DNA of 64,000 nt from Dermacentor variabilis (taxonomy: Eukaryota; Arthropoda; Arachnida; Ixodida; Ixodidae): the NCBI RefSeq assembly GCF_050947875.1, contig NC_134571.1, positions 231,456,024 to 231,520,023 of the forward strand, in the 5' to 3' direction. This document shows positions 1-10,198 of the stretch, one piece after another. Position numbers and translations under genes: made by a program. Every line of letters starts with the position of its first letter. Position 1 is the stretch's first letter. The notes below the pieces were generated by a model. It had not been told where the DNA came from. It made no database searches and saw only the letters and a program-made list of their open reading frames with translations.

Positions 1-68
1 TTCAGGGCGACGCATAAACTCGAGTCGGTGAACAATGAATAATGTTGTGCCACTCCTGAGTAGCCAGG

Positions 69-76
69 AAAATTTT
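69..76. other. A4T4 tract, one per monomer (exemplar)
   Basis: GGAAAATTTTAG occurs once in almost every monomer at the same phase, although some have AAAATATT (near 527) or AAAATTTAAAAAAA-like changes (near 4,830). AAAATTTT is a perfect 8-bp palindrome, and A4T4 tracts are a known source of intrinsic curvature. A 227-bp spacing does not phase bends with the helical turn by itself. Confidence 0.5.
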
Positions 77-133
77 AGATCATTCCACCCAAACTCGGGG
101 GCTGTTCGTATCACCAGTTTTAGTGCAAATGAG

Positions 134-150
134 AAATGTTGGAATCGGTC
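134..150 (+). other. CENP-B-box-like core (exemplar)
   Basis: Aligned to the 17-bp mammalian CENP-B box YTTCGTTGGAARCGGGA, this window matches 10 of 17 positions. These include the run GTTGGAA and the CGG that follows at the right spacing. Of the nine positions known to be essential, five match: G5, A10, C13, G14 and G15. TTC at the left end and the last G are missing, so it is not a functional mammalian box as written. It recurs in most monomers. Confidence 0.4.
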
Positions 151-393
151 GTGCACTATCTGTACCACCACGTCCAATGAATATTCAGATGCACCGTGGT
201 GTCGGGTTTATGTTTTGTTGAATGGCCCCCAGGGCGACCCATAAACACGACTCGACGAACAATGAATAATGTTGCGCAGCGCCTGAGCAGCCAGGAAAAT
301 TTTAGATCATTGCATCTAAACTAGGGAGCTGTTCGTATCACCAGTTTTAGTGCAAAAGAGAAATGTTGGAATCGGTCGGGCGCTAGCTGTACC

Positions 394-427
394 ACCACGG
401 CCAGCGAATAGTCGGATGCACCGTGGT
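394..427. other. Conserved dyad, ACCACGG-N20-CCGTGGT (exemplar)
   Basis: The arms at 394-400 and 421-427 are exact reverse complements separated by 20 bases. Inside the spacer CGAATAGTCG adds a short CGA/TCG pairing with a 4-base loop. Most monomers keep both arms. A clean variant with both arms changed in matching fashion (ACCACAG and CTGTGGT) is at 18,967-19,000. Possible roles are cruciform extrusion, a protein-binding dyad or an RNA hairpin in satellite transcripts. The sequence alone cannot choose among these. Confidence 0.7.
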
Positions 428-829
428 ATCGGGTTTATGTTTTGTAGAATGGCCCCAGGCCGACCCATAAACACGAGTCGACGAACAATGATTAATGTTG
501 TGCAGTGCCTGAGCAGCCAGGAAAATATTAGATCATTCCATCCAAACTCGGGAGCTGTTCGTATCACCAGTTTTAGTGCAAAAGAGAAATATTGGAATCG
601 GTCATGCGCTAGCTGTACCACCACGGCCAACGAAGAGTCGTATGCACCGTGGTATCGGGTTTATGTTTTGTAAGATGGCTTCACGGCGATGCATAAACTC
701 GAGTCGGCGAACAATGAATAATGTTGTGCAGCTCCTGAGCAGCGAGGAAAATTTTAGATCGTTCCATCCAAACTCGGGAGCTGTTCGTGTCAGCAGTTTT
801 AGTGCAAATGAGAAATGTTGGAATCGGTC

Positions 830-1345
830 GTGCACTATCTGTACCACCACGTCCAATGAATGTTCAGATGCACCGTGGTGTCGGGTTTATGTTTTGTTGA
901 ATGGCCCCCAGGGCGACCCATAAACACGACTCGACGAACAATGACTAATGTTGGGCAGCGCGTGAGCTGCCAGGAAAATTTTAGATCATTGCATCCAAAC
1001 TAGGGAGCTGTTCGTATCACCAGTTTTAGTGCAAAAGGGAAATGTTGGAACGGTCGGGCGCTAGCTGTACCACCACGGCCAACGAATAGTCGGATGCACC
1101 GTGGTATCGGGTTTATGTTTTGTAGAATGGCCCCAGGCCGACCCATAAACACGAGTCGACGAACAATGAATAATGTTGTGCAGCGCCTGTGCCAGCAGGA
1201 AAATTTTAAAACATTCCATCCAAACTGTGGAGCTGTTCGTATCACCAGTTTTAGTGCAAATGAGAAATGTTGGAATCACTCGTGCGCTAGCGGTACCAGA
1301 ACGGCCAACGAATAGTCGGATGCACCGTGGTGTCGGGTTGATGTT
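830..1345 (+). repeat. Intra-HOR duplicated block, left member
   Basis: About 2.3 monomers that recur at about 3,324-3,839 (offset 2,494, 11 monomers). Both members share the AATGACTAATGTTGGGCAGC linker, GGAACGGTCG and the GGAATCACTCG monomer. They can be told apart: this member has CTGTGCCAGCAGG near 1,190 and GGCCAACGAATAG near 1,085. Confidence 0.85.
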
Positions 1346-3207
1346 TTGTAGAATGGCCCCCAGGGCGACGCATAAAGGCGAGGCGGCGAAGAATGAGTCA
1401 TTATGTGCAGTGCCTTGCAGCCAGGAAAATTTTAAATCATTCCATACAAACTCTGGAGCTGTTCCTATCACCAGTTTTAGAGCAAAAGAGAAATGTTGGA
1501 ATCGGTCTTTCGCTAGCTGTATCAGCACGGCCAATGAATAGTCAGATGCAGCGTGGTATCGGGTTTATGTTTTGTAGAATGGCCCCAAGAGCGACGCAAA
1601 AAAAAAGGTGTCGACGAACAATGAATAATGTTGGGCAGCGCCTGAGCAGCCAGGAAAATTTTAGATCATTGCATCCAAACTAGGGAGCTGTTCGTATCAC
1701 CAGTTTTAGTGGAAAAGAGAAATGTTGAAATCGGTCGTGCGCTAGCTGTACCACCACGGCCAACGAATAGTCGTATGCACCGTGGTATCGAGTTTATGTT
1801 TTATAGAATGGCTACCAGGGCGACCCATAAACACTAGTTGACGAAAAATGAATAATGTTGTGCAGCGCCTGAGCAGCCAGGGAAATTTTAAATCATTCCA
1901 TCCAAACTCGGGCGCTGTTCGTATCACCAGTTTTAGTGCAAAAGAGAAATGTTGAAATCGGTCGTGCGCTAGCTGTACCACCACGGCCAACGAATAGTCG
2001 TATGTACCGTGGTAGCGGGTTTATGTTTTATAGGATGGCCCCCAGGGCGACCCATAAACACAAGTCGACGAACAATGAATAATGTTGTGCAGCGCCTGAG
2101 CAGCCAGGAAAATTTTAAATCATTCCATAGAAACTCTGGAGCTGTTCGTATCACAAGTTTTAGTGTAAAAGAGAAATGTTGGAATCATTCGTGCGCTAGC
2201 TGTACCACCACGGCCTCTGAACAGTCAGATGCACCGTGGTATCGGGTTTATGTTTTGTAGAATGGCTTCAGGGCGACGCATAAACTCGAAACGGCGAACA
2301 ATGAATAATGTTGTGCAGCTCCTGAACAGCCAGGAAAATTTTAGATCATTCCATAAAAACTCGGGAGCTGTTCGTATCGGCAGTCTTAGTGCAAAAGAGA
2401 AATGTTGGAATCGGTCGTGCGCTAGCTGTAACACCCCGGCCAACGGATAGTCAGATGCACCGTGGTATCGGGTTTATGTTTTGTAGAATGGCCCCCAGGG
2501 TGACGCAAAAACACGAGGCGGCGAAGAATGAGTCATGTTGTGCAGCGCCAGTGCAGCCAGGAAAATTGTAGATGATTCCATCCAAACTCGGGAGCTGTTC
2601 GTATCACCAGTTTTAGTGGAAAAGAGAAATGTTGGAATCGGTCGTGCACTATCTGTACCACCACGGCCAATCAATAGTCAGATGCACCGTGGTATCGGGT
2701 TTATGTTTTGTAGAATGGCCCCCAGAGGGACGCATAAACACGAGTCGGCGAAGAATGAGTCATGTTGTGCAGCGCCTGTGCAGCCAGGAAAATTTTAGAT
2801 CATTCCATCCGAACTCGGGGCTGTTCGTATCACCAGTTTTAGTGCAAAAGAGAAATGTGGGAATCGGTCGTGCGTTAGCTGTGCCACCACGGCCAACGAA
2901 TAGTCGGATGCACCGTGGTATCGGGTTTAGGTTTTGTAGAATGGCCGCCAGGGCGACGCATAAACATGAATCGACGAACAATGAATAATGTTGTCCAGCC
3001 CCTGAGCAGCCAGGAAAATTTTAGATCATTGCATCCAAACTCGAGGGCTGTTCGTATCACCAGTTTTAGTGCAAAAGAGAAATGTTGAAATCGGTCGAGC
3101 TCTGGCTGTGCCACCACGGCCATCGAATAGTCGGATGAACCGTGGTATCGGGTTTATGTTATTTAGAATGGCCCCCAGGGCGACGCATAAACAAGAGTCG
3201 GCGAAGA

Positions 3208-3216
3208 ATGAGTCAT
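3208..3216. promoter_or_regulatory. AP-1/Gcn4-type site ATGAGTCAT (exemplar)
   Basis: An exact match to the bZIP consensus ATGA(C/G)TCAT within the type 2 linker. It is present in most type 2 monomers. It is absent in type 1 (ATGAATAAT) and destroyed in the TGAGCCATG subset, for example near 22,004. Function is unknown. A 9-bp match in a repeat may simply be inherited by chance. Confidence 0.4.
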
Positions 3217-3323
3217 TATGTTCAGCGCCTGTGCCAGCAGGAAAATTTTAAAACATTCCATCCAAACTGTGGAGCTGTTCGTATCACCAGTTTTAGTGCA
3301 AATAAGAAATGTTGCAATCGGTC

Positions 3324-3839
3324 GTGCACTATCTGTACCACCACGTCCAATGAATGTTCAGATGCACCGTGGTGTCGGGTTTATGTTTTGTTGAATGGCC
3401 CCCAGGGCGACCCATAAACACGACTCGACGAACAATGACTAATGTTGGGCAGCGCGTGAGCTGCCAGGAAAATTTTAGATCATTGAATCCAAACTAGGGA
3501 GCTGTTCGTATCACCAGTTTTAGTGCAAAAGGGAAATGTTGGAACGGTCGGGCGCTAGCTGTACCACCACGGCCAAAGAATAGTCGGATGCACCGTGGTA
3601 TCGGGTTTATGTTTTGTAGAATGGCCCCAGGCCGACCCATAAACACGAGTCGACGAACAATGAATAATGTTGTGCAGCGCCTGTGCGAGCAGGAAAATTT
3701 TAAAACATTCCATCCAAACTGTGGAGCTGTTCGTATCACCAGTTTTAGTGCAAATGAGAAATGTTGGAATCACTCGTGCGCTAGCGGTACCAGAACGGCC
3801 AACGAATAGTCGGATGCACCGTGGTGTCGGGTTGATGTT
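3324..3839 (+). repeat. Intra-HOR duplicated block, right member
   Basis: Near-identical to about 830-1,345. Diagnostic differences are CTGTGCGAGCAGG near 3,684 and GGCCAAAGAATAG near 3,575. With its partner it provides long homology inside one HOR unit, which is where the shortened third HOR copy appears to have lost sequence. Confidence 0.85.
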
Positions 3840-3952
3840 TTGTAGAATGGCCCCCAGGGCGACATATAAACACGAGGCGGTGAAGAATGAGTCATGTTGT
3901 GCAGCGCCTGTGCAGCCAGGAAAATTTTAGATCATTCCATCCAAACTCGGGA

Positions 3953-4179
3953 GCTGTTCGCATCACTAGTTTTAGTGCAAAATAGAAATGTTGGAATCGG
4001 TCGTGCGCTAGCTGTACCACCACGGCCAACGAATAGTCGTATGCACCGTGGTATAGGGTTTATGTTTTGTAGAATGGCCCCCAGGGCGACGCATAAACAG
4101 GAGTAGGCGAAGAATGAGTCATTATGTGCAGCGCCTGTGCCAACAGAAAAATTTTAAACCATACCATCCAAACTGTGGA
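3953..4179 (+). repeat. Exemplar type 2 monomer (227 bp)
   Basis: A representative monomer whose linker reads GGCGAAGAATGAGTCATTATG, here with AGTAGGCG instead of AGTCGGCG, followed by CCTGTGCCAACAG. It differs from type 1 in a cluster of diagnostic bases across the linker and the following 25 bp, while the dyad region is shared. Types 1 and 2 are interspersed in the left HOR rather than strictly alternating. Confidence 0.85.
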
Positions 4180-4986
4180 GCAGTTCTTATCACCAGTTTT
4201 AGTGCAAAAGAGAAAGGTTGGAATCGGTCTTGCGCAAGCTGTACCACCACGGCCAATCAATAGTCAGATGCACCGTGGTATCGGGTTTATGTTTTGTAGA
4301 ATGGCACCCAGAGCGACGCATAAACACGAGTCGGCGAAGAATGAGTCATGTTGTGCAGCGCCTGTGCAGCCAGGAAAATTTTAGATCATTCCATCCAAAC
4401 TCGGGGGCTGTTCGTATCACCAGTTTTAATGCAAAAGAGAAATGTTGGAATCGGTCGTGCGCTCCCTGTGCCACCACGGCCAACGAATAGTCGGATGCAC
4501 CGTGGTGTCGGGTGTAGGTTTTGTAGAATGGCCGCCAGGGCGACGCATAAACATGAATCGACGGACAATGAATAATGTTGTGCAGCCCCTGAGCAGCCAG
4601 GAAAATTTTAGATCATTGCATCCAAACTCGAGGGCTGTTCGTATCACCAGTTTTAGTGCAAAAGAGAAATGTTGAAATCGGTCGTGCCCTGGCTGTGCCA
4701 CCACGGCCATCGAATAGTCTGATGCACTGTGGCATCGGGTTTATGTTTTGTAGAATGGCCCCCAGGGTGACGCATAAACACGAGTCGGTGAAGAATGAGT
4801 CATTATGTGCAGCGCCTGTGCAGCCAGGAAAATTTAAAAAAATTCCATACAAACTCTGGAGCTGTTCGTATCACAAGTTTTAGTGTAAAAGAGAAATGTT
4901 GGAATCGGTCGTGCGCTAGCTGTATCCCCACGGCCTCTGAATAGTCAGATGCACCGTGGTATCGGGTTTATGTTTTGTACAATGGC

Positions 4987-7900
4987 TTCAGGGCGACGCA
5001 TAAACTCGAGTCGGTGAACAATGAATAATGTTGTGCCACTCCTGAGTAGCCAGGAAAATTTTAGATCATTCCACCCAAACTCGGGGGCTGTTCGTATCAC
5101 CAGTTTTAGTGCAAATGAGAAATGTTGGAATCGGTCGTGCACTATCTGTACCACCACGTCCAATGAATATTCAGATGCACCGTGGTGTCGGGTTTATGTT
5201 TTGTTGAATGGCCCCCAGGGCGACCCATAAACACGACTCGACGAACAATGAATAATGTTGCGCAGCGCCTGAGCAGCCAGGAAAATTTTAGATCATTGCA
5301 TCTAAACTAGGGAGCTGTTCGTATCACCAGTTTTAGTGCAAAAGAGAAATGTTGGAATCGGTCGGGCGCTAGCTGTACCACCACGGCCAGCGAATAGTCG
5401 GATGCACCGTGGTATCGGGTTTATGTTTTGTAGAATGGCCCCAGGCCGACCCATAAACACGAGTCGACGAACAATGATTAATGTTGTGCAGTGCCTGAGC
5501 AGCCAGGAAAATATTAGATCATTCCATCCAAACTCGGGAGCTGTTCGTATCACCAGTTTTAGTGCAAAAGAGAAATATTGGAATCGGTCATGCGCTAGCT
5601 GTACCACCACGGCCAACGAAGAGTCGTATGCACCGTGGTATCGGGTTTATGTTTTGTAAGATGGCTTCACGGCGATGCATAAACTCGAGTCGGCGAACAA
5701 TGAATAATGTTGTGCAGCTCCTGAGCAGCGAGGAAAATTTTAGATCGTTCCATCCAAACTCGGGAGCTGTTCGTGTCAGCAGTTTTAGTGCAAATGAGAA
5801 ATGTTGGAATCGGTCGTGCACTATCTGTACCACCACGTCCAATGAATGTTCAGATGCACCGTGGTGTCGGGTTTATGTTTTGTTGAATGGCCCCCAGGGC
5901 GACCCATAAACACGACTCGACGAACAATGACTAATGTTGGGCAGCGCGTGAGCTGCCAGGAAAATTTTAGATCATTGCATCCAAACTAGGGAGCTGTTCG
6001 TATCACCAGTTTTAGTGCAAAAGGGAAATGTTGGAACGGTCGGGCGCTAGCTGTACCACCACGGCCAACGAATAGTCGGATGCACCGTGGTATCGGGTTT
6101 ATGTTTTGTAGAATGGCCCCAGGCCGACCCATAAACACGAGTCGACGAACAATGAATAATGTTGTGCAGCGCCTGTGCCAGCAGGAAAATTTTAAAACAT
6201 TCCATCCAAACTGTGGAGCTGTTCGTATCACCAGTTTTAGTGCAAATGAGAAATGTTGGAATCACTCGTGCGCTAGCGGTACCAGAACGGCCAACGAATA
6301 GTCGGATGCACCGTGGTGTCGGGTTGATGTTTTGTAGAATGGCCCCCAGGGCGACGCATAAAGGCGAGGCGGCGAAGAATGAGTCATTATGTGCAGTGCC
6401 TTGCAGCCAGGAAAATTTTAAATCATTCCATACAAACTCTGGAGCTGTTCCTATCACCAGTTTTAAAGCAAAAGAGAAATGTTGGAATCGGTCTTTCGCT
6501 AGCTGTATCAGCACGGCCAATGAATAGTCAGATGCAGCGTGGTATCGGGTTTATGTTTTGTAGAATGGCCCCAAGAGCGACGCAAAAAAAAGGTGTCGAC
6601 GAACAATGAATAATGTTGGGCAGCGCCTGAGCAGCCAGGAAAATTTTAGATCATTGCATCCAAACTAGGGAGCTGTTCGTATCACTAGTTTTAGTGGAAA
6701 AGAGAAATGTTGAAATCGGTCGTGCGCTAGCTGTACCACCACGGCCAACGAATAGTCGTATGCACCGTGGTATCGAGTTTATGTTTTATAGAATGGCTAC
6801 CAGGGCGACCCATAAACACTAGTTGACGAAAAATGAATAATGTTGTGCAGCGCCTGAGCAGCCAGGGAAATTTTAAATCATTCCATCCAAACTCGGGCGC
6901 TGTTCGTATCACCAGTTTTAGTGCAAAAGAGAAATGTTGAAATCGGTCGTGCGCTAGCTGTACCACCACGGCCAACGAATAGTCGTATGTACCGTGGTAG
7001 CGGGTTTATGTTTTATAGGATGGCCCCCAGGGCGACCCATAAACACAAGTCGACGAACAATGAATAATGTTGTGCAGCGCCTGAGCAGCCAGGAAAATTT
7101 TAAATCATTCCATAGAAACTCTGGAGCTGTTCGTATCACAAGTTTTAGTGTAAAAGAGAAATGTTGGAATCATTCGTGCGCTAGCTGTACCACCACGGCC
7201 TCTGAACAGTCAGATGCACCGTGGTATCGGGTTTATGTTTTGTAGAATGGCTTCAGGGCGACGCATAAACTCGAAACGGCGAACAATGAATAATGTTGTG
7301 CAGCTCCTGAACAGCCAGGAAAATTTTAGATCATTCCATAAAAACTCGGGAGCTGTTCGTATCGGCAGTCTTAGTGCAAAAGAGAAATGTTGGAATCGGT
7401 CGTGCGCTAGCTGTAACACCCCGGCCAACGGATAGTCAGATGCACCGTGGTATCGGGTTTATGTTTTGTAGAATGGCCCCCAGGGTGACGCAAAAACACG
7501 AGGCGGCGAAGAATGAGTCATGTTGTGCAGCGCCAGTGCAGCCAGGAAAATTTTAGATGATTCCATCCAAACTCGGGAGCTGTTCGTATCACCAGTTTTA
7601 GTGGAAAAGAGAAATGTTGGAATCGGTCGTGCGCTAGCTGTACCACCACAGTCAACCAGTAGTCTGATGCACTGTGGCATCGGGTTTATGTTTTGTAGAA
7701 TGGCCCCCAGGGTGACGCATAAACACGAGTCGGTGAAGAATGAGTCATAATGTGCAGCGCCTGTGCCAGCAGGAAAATTTTAAAACATTCCATCCAAACT
7801 GTGGAGCAGTTCTTATCACCAGTTTTAGTGCAAATGAGAAAGATTGGAATTGGTCTTGCGCAAGCTGTACCACCACGGCCAATCAATAGTCAGATGCACC

Positions 7901-10198
7901 GTGGTATCGGGTTTATGTTTTGTAGAATGGCCCCCAGAGGGACGCATAAACACGAGTCGGCGAAGAATGAGTCATGTTGTGCAGCGCCTGTGCAGCCAGG
8001 AAAATTTTAGATCATTCCATCCGAACTCGGGGCTGTTCGTATCACCAGTTTTAGTGCAAAAGAGAAATGTGGGAATCGGTCGTGCGTTAGCTGTGCCACC
8101 ACGGCCAACGAATAGTCGGATGCACCGTGGTATCGGGTTTAGGTTTTGTAGAATGGCCGCCAGGGCGACGCATAAACATGAATCGACGAACAATGAATAA
8201 TGTTGTCCAGCCCCTGAGCAGCCAGGAAAATTTTAGATCATTGCATCCAAACTCGAGGGCTGTTCGTATCACCAGTTTTAGTGCAAAAGAGAAATGTTGA
8301 AATCGGTCGAGCTCTGGCTGTGCCACCACGGCCATCGAATAGTCGGATGAACCGTGGTATCGGGTTTATGTTATTTAGAATGGCCCCCAGGGCGACGCAT
8401 AAACAAGAGTCGGCGAAGAATGAGTCATTATGTTCAGCGCCTGTGCCAGCAGGAAAATTTTAAAACATTCCATCCAAACTGTGGAGCTGTTCGTATCACC
8501 AGTTTTAGTGCAAATAAGAAATGTTGCAATCGGTCGTGCACTATCTGTACCACCACGTCCAATGAATGTTCAGATGCACCGTGGTGTCGGGTTTATGTTT
8601 TGTTGAATGGCCCCCAGGGCGACCCATAAACACGACTCGACGAACAATGACTAATGTTGGGCAGCGCGTGAGCTGCCAGGAAAATTTTAGATCATTGCAT
8701 CCAAACTAGGGAGCTGTTCGTATCACCAGTTTTAGTGCAAAAGGGAAATGTTGGAACGGTCGGGCGCTAGCTGTACCACCACGGCCAAAGAATAGTCGGA
8801 TGCACCGTGGTATCGGGTTTATGTTTTGTAGAATGGCCCCAGGCCGACCCATAAACACGAGTCGACGAACAATGAATAATGTTGTGCAGCGCCTGTGCGA
8901 GCAGGAAAATTTTAAAACATTCCATCCAAACTGTGGAGCTGTTCGTATCACCAGTTTTAGTGCAAATGAGAAATGTTGGAATCACTCGTGCGCTAGCGGT
9001 ACCAGAACGGCCAACGAATAGTCGGATGCACCGTGGTGTCGGGTTGATGTTTTGTAGAATGGCCCCCAGGGCGACATATAAACACGAGGCGGTGAAGAAT
9101 GAGTCATGTTGTGCAGCGCCTGTGCAGCCAGGAAAATTTTAGATCATTCCATCCAAACTCGGGAGCTGTTCGCATCACCAGTTTTAGTGCAAAATAGAAA
9201 TGTTGGAATCGGTCGTGCGCTAGCTGTACCACCACGGCCAACGAATAGTCGTATGCACCGTGGTATAGGGTTTATGTTTTGTAGAATGGCCCCCAGGGCG
9301 ACGCATAAACAGGAGTTGGCGAAGAATGAGTCATTATGTGCAGCGCCTGTGCCAACAGAAAAATTTTAAACCATTCCATCCAAACTGTGGAGCAGTTCTT
9401 ATCACCAGTTTTAGTGCAAAAGAGAAAGGTTGGAATCGGTCTTCCGCAAGCTGTACCACCACGGCCAATCAATAGTCAGATGCACCGTGGTATCGGGTTT
9501 ATGTTTTGTAGAATGGCACCCAGAGCGACGCATAAACACGAGTCGGCGAAGAATGAGTCATGTTGTGCAGCGCCTGTGCAGCCAGGAAAATTTTAGATCA
9601 TTCCATCCAAACTCGGGGGCTGTTCGTATCACCAGTTTTAGTGCAAAAGAGAAATGTTGGAATCGGTCGTGCGCTCCCTGTGCCACCACGGCCAACGAAT
9701 AGTCGGATGCACCGTGGTGTCAGGTGTAGGTTTTGTAGAATGGCCGCCAGGGCGACGCATAAACATGAATCGACGGACAATGAATAATGTTGTGCAGCCC
9801 CTGAGCAGCCAGGAAAATTTTAGATCATTGCATCCAAACTCGAGGGCTGTTCGTATCACCAGTTTTAGTGCAAAAGAGAAATGTTGAAATCGGTCGTGCC
9901 CTGGCTGTGCCACCACGGCCATCGAATAGTCTGATGCACTGTGGCATCGGGTTTATGTTTTGTAGAATGGCCCCCAGGGTGACGCATAAACACGAGTCGG
10001 TGAAGAATGAGTCATTATGTGCAGCGCCTGTGCAGCCAGGAAAATTTAAAAAAATTCCATACAAACTCTGGAGCTGTTCGTATCACAAGTTTTAGTGTAA
10101 AAGAGAAATGTTGGAATCGGTCGTGCGCTAGCTGTATCCCCACGGCCTCTGAATAGTCAGATGCACAGTGGTATCGGGTTTATGTTTTGTACAATGGC
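4987..10198 (+). repeat. Higher-order repeat copy 2, 23 monomers (5,212 bp)
   Basis: Corresponds to copy 1 at offset 4,986 (4,985 after the A-run) until about 7,640, and at offset 5,212 after about 7,867. The step of 227 bp is exactly one monomer present here and absent from copy 1. The end of the copy is fixed by the recurrence of the position-1 sequence at 10,199. Confidence 0.92.
7640..7866 (+). repeat. Extra monomer in HOR copy 2
   Basis: This stretch has no counterpart in copy 1, where the flanking sequences meet near 2,640-2,665. It contains the ACCACAG/CTGTGGC variant of the dyad and a type 2 linker with ATGAGTCATAATG. The copy 1 junction reads GTGCACTATCTGTACC, which matches neither side of the copy 2 insertion but is typical of other monomers (for example 152-167). 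A simple one-step deletion or insertion therefore does not fully explain the difference. Boundaries are uncertain by about 15 bp. Confidence 0.8.

Larger units (their letters stand above)
1..4986 (+). repeat. 22-monomer higher-order repeat, copy 1 (4,986 bp)
   Basis: Sequence from position 1 (TTCAGGGCGACGCATAAACT) recurs at 4,987 and again at 10,199. Copy 1 and copy 2 match base for base over most of their length. Differences I noticed are isolated: a 9-A versus 8-A run near 1,597-1,605, G versus A near 1,470, and scattered substitutions between 3,485 and 4,165. Individual monomers inside the unit differ from each other far more than the copies do, which is the signature of a true HOR. The start is set by the window edge, so the phase is arbitrary. 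Confidence 0.93.

Noticed and set aside
69..76. Regularly phased DNA curvature from A4T4 tracts
   Set aside because: There is only one tract per 227 bp, which is too sparse for phased bending. It is kept only as a conserved element of unknown role.
100..118. Possible RNA polymerase III B box (GTTCGTATC, compare GWTCRANNC), which would suggest a tRNA-derived SINE origin
   Set aside because: The invariant A is T, no convincing A box lies at the right distance upstream, and a TTTT run follows within about 15 bp and would stop transcription.
1590..1615. Poly-A run of nine bases as a retroposon tail or insertion mark
   Set aside because: It sits inside a monomer at the place where GCATAAACACGAG normally stands, with no target duplication or foreign sequence. 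It is a local indel inherited by three copies (1,597, 6,583 and 17,905).
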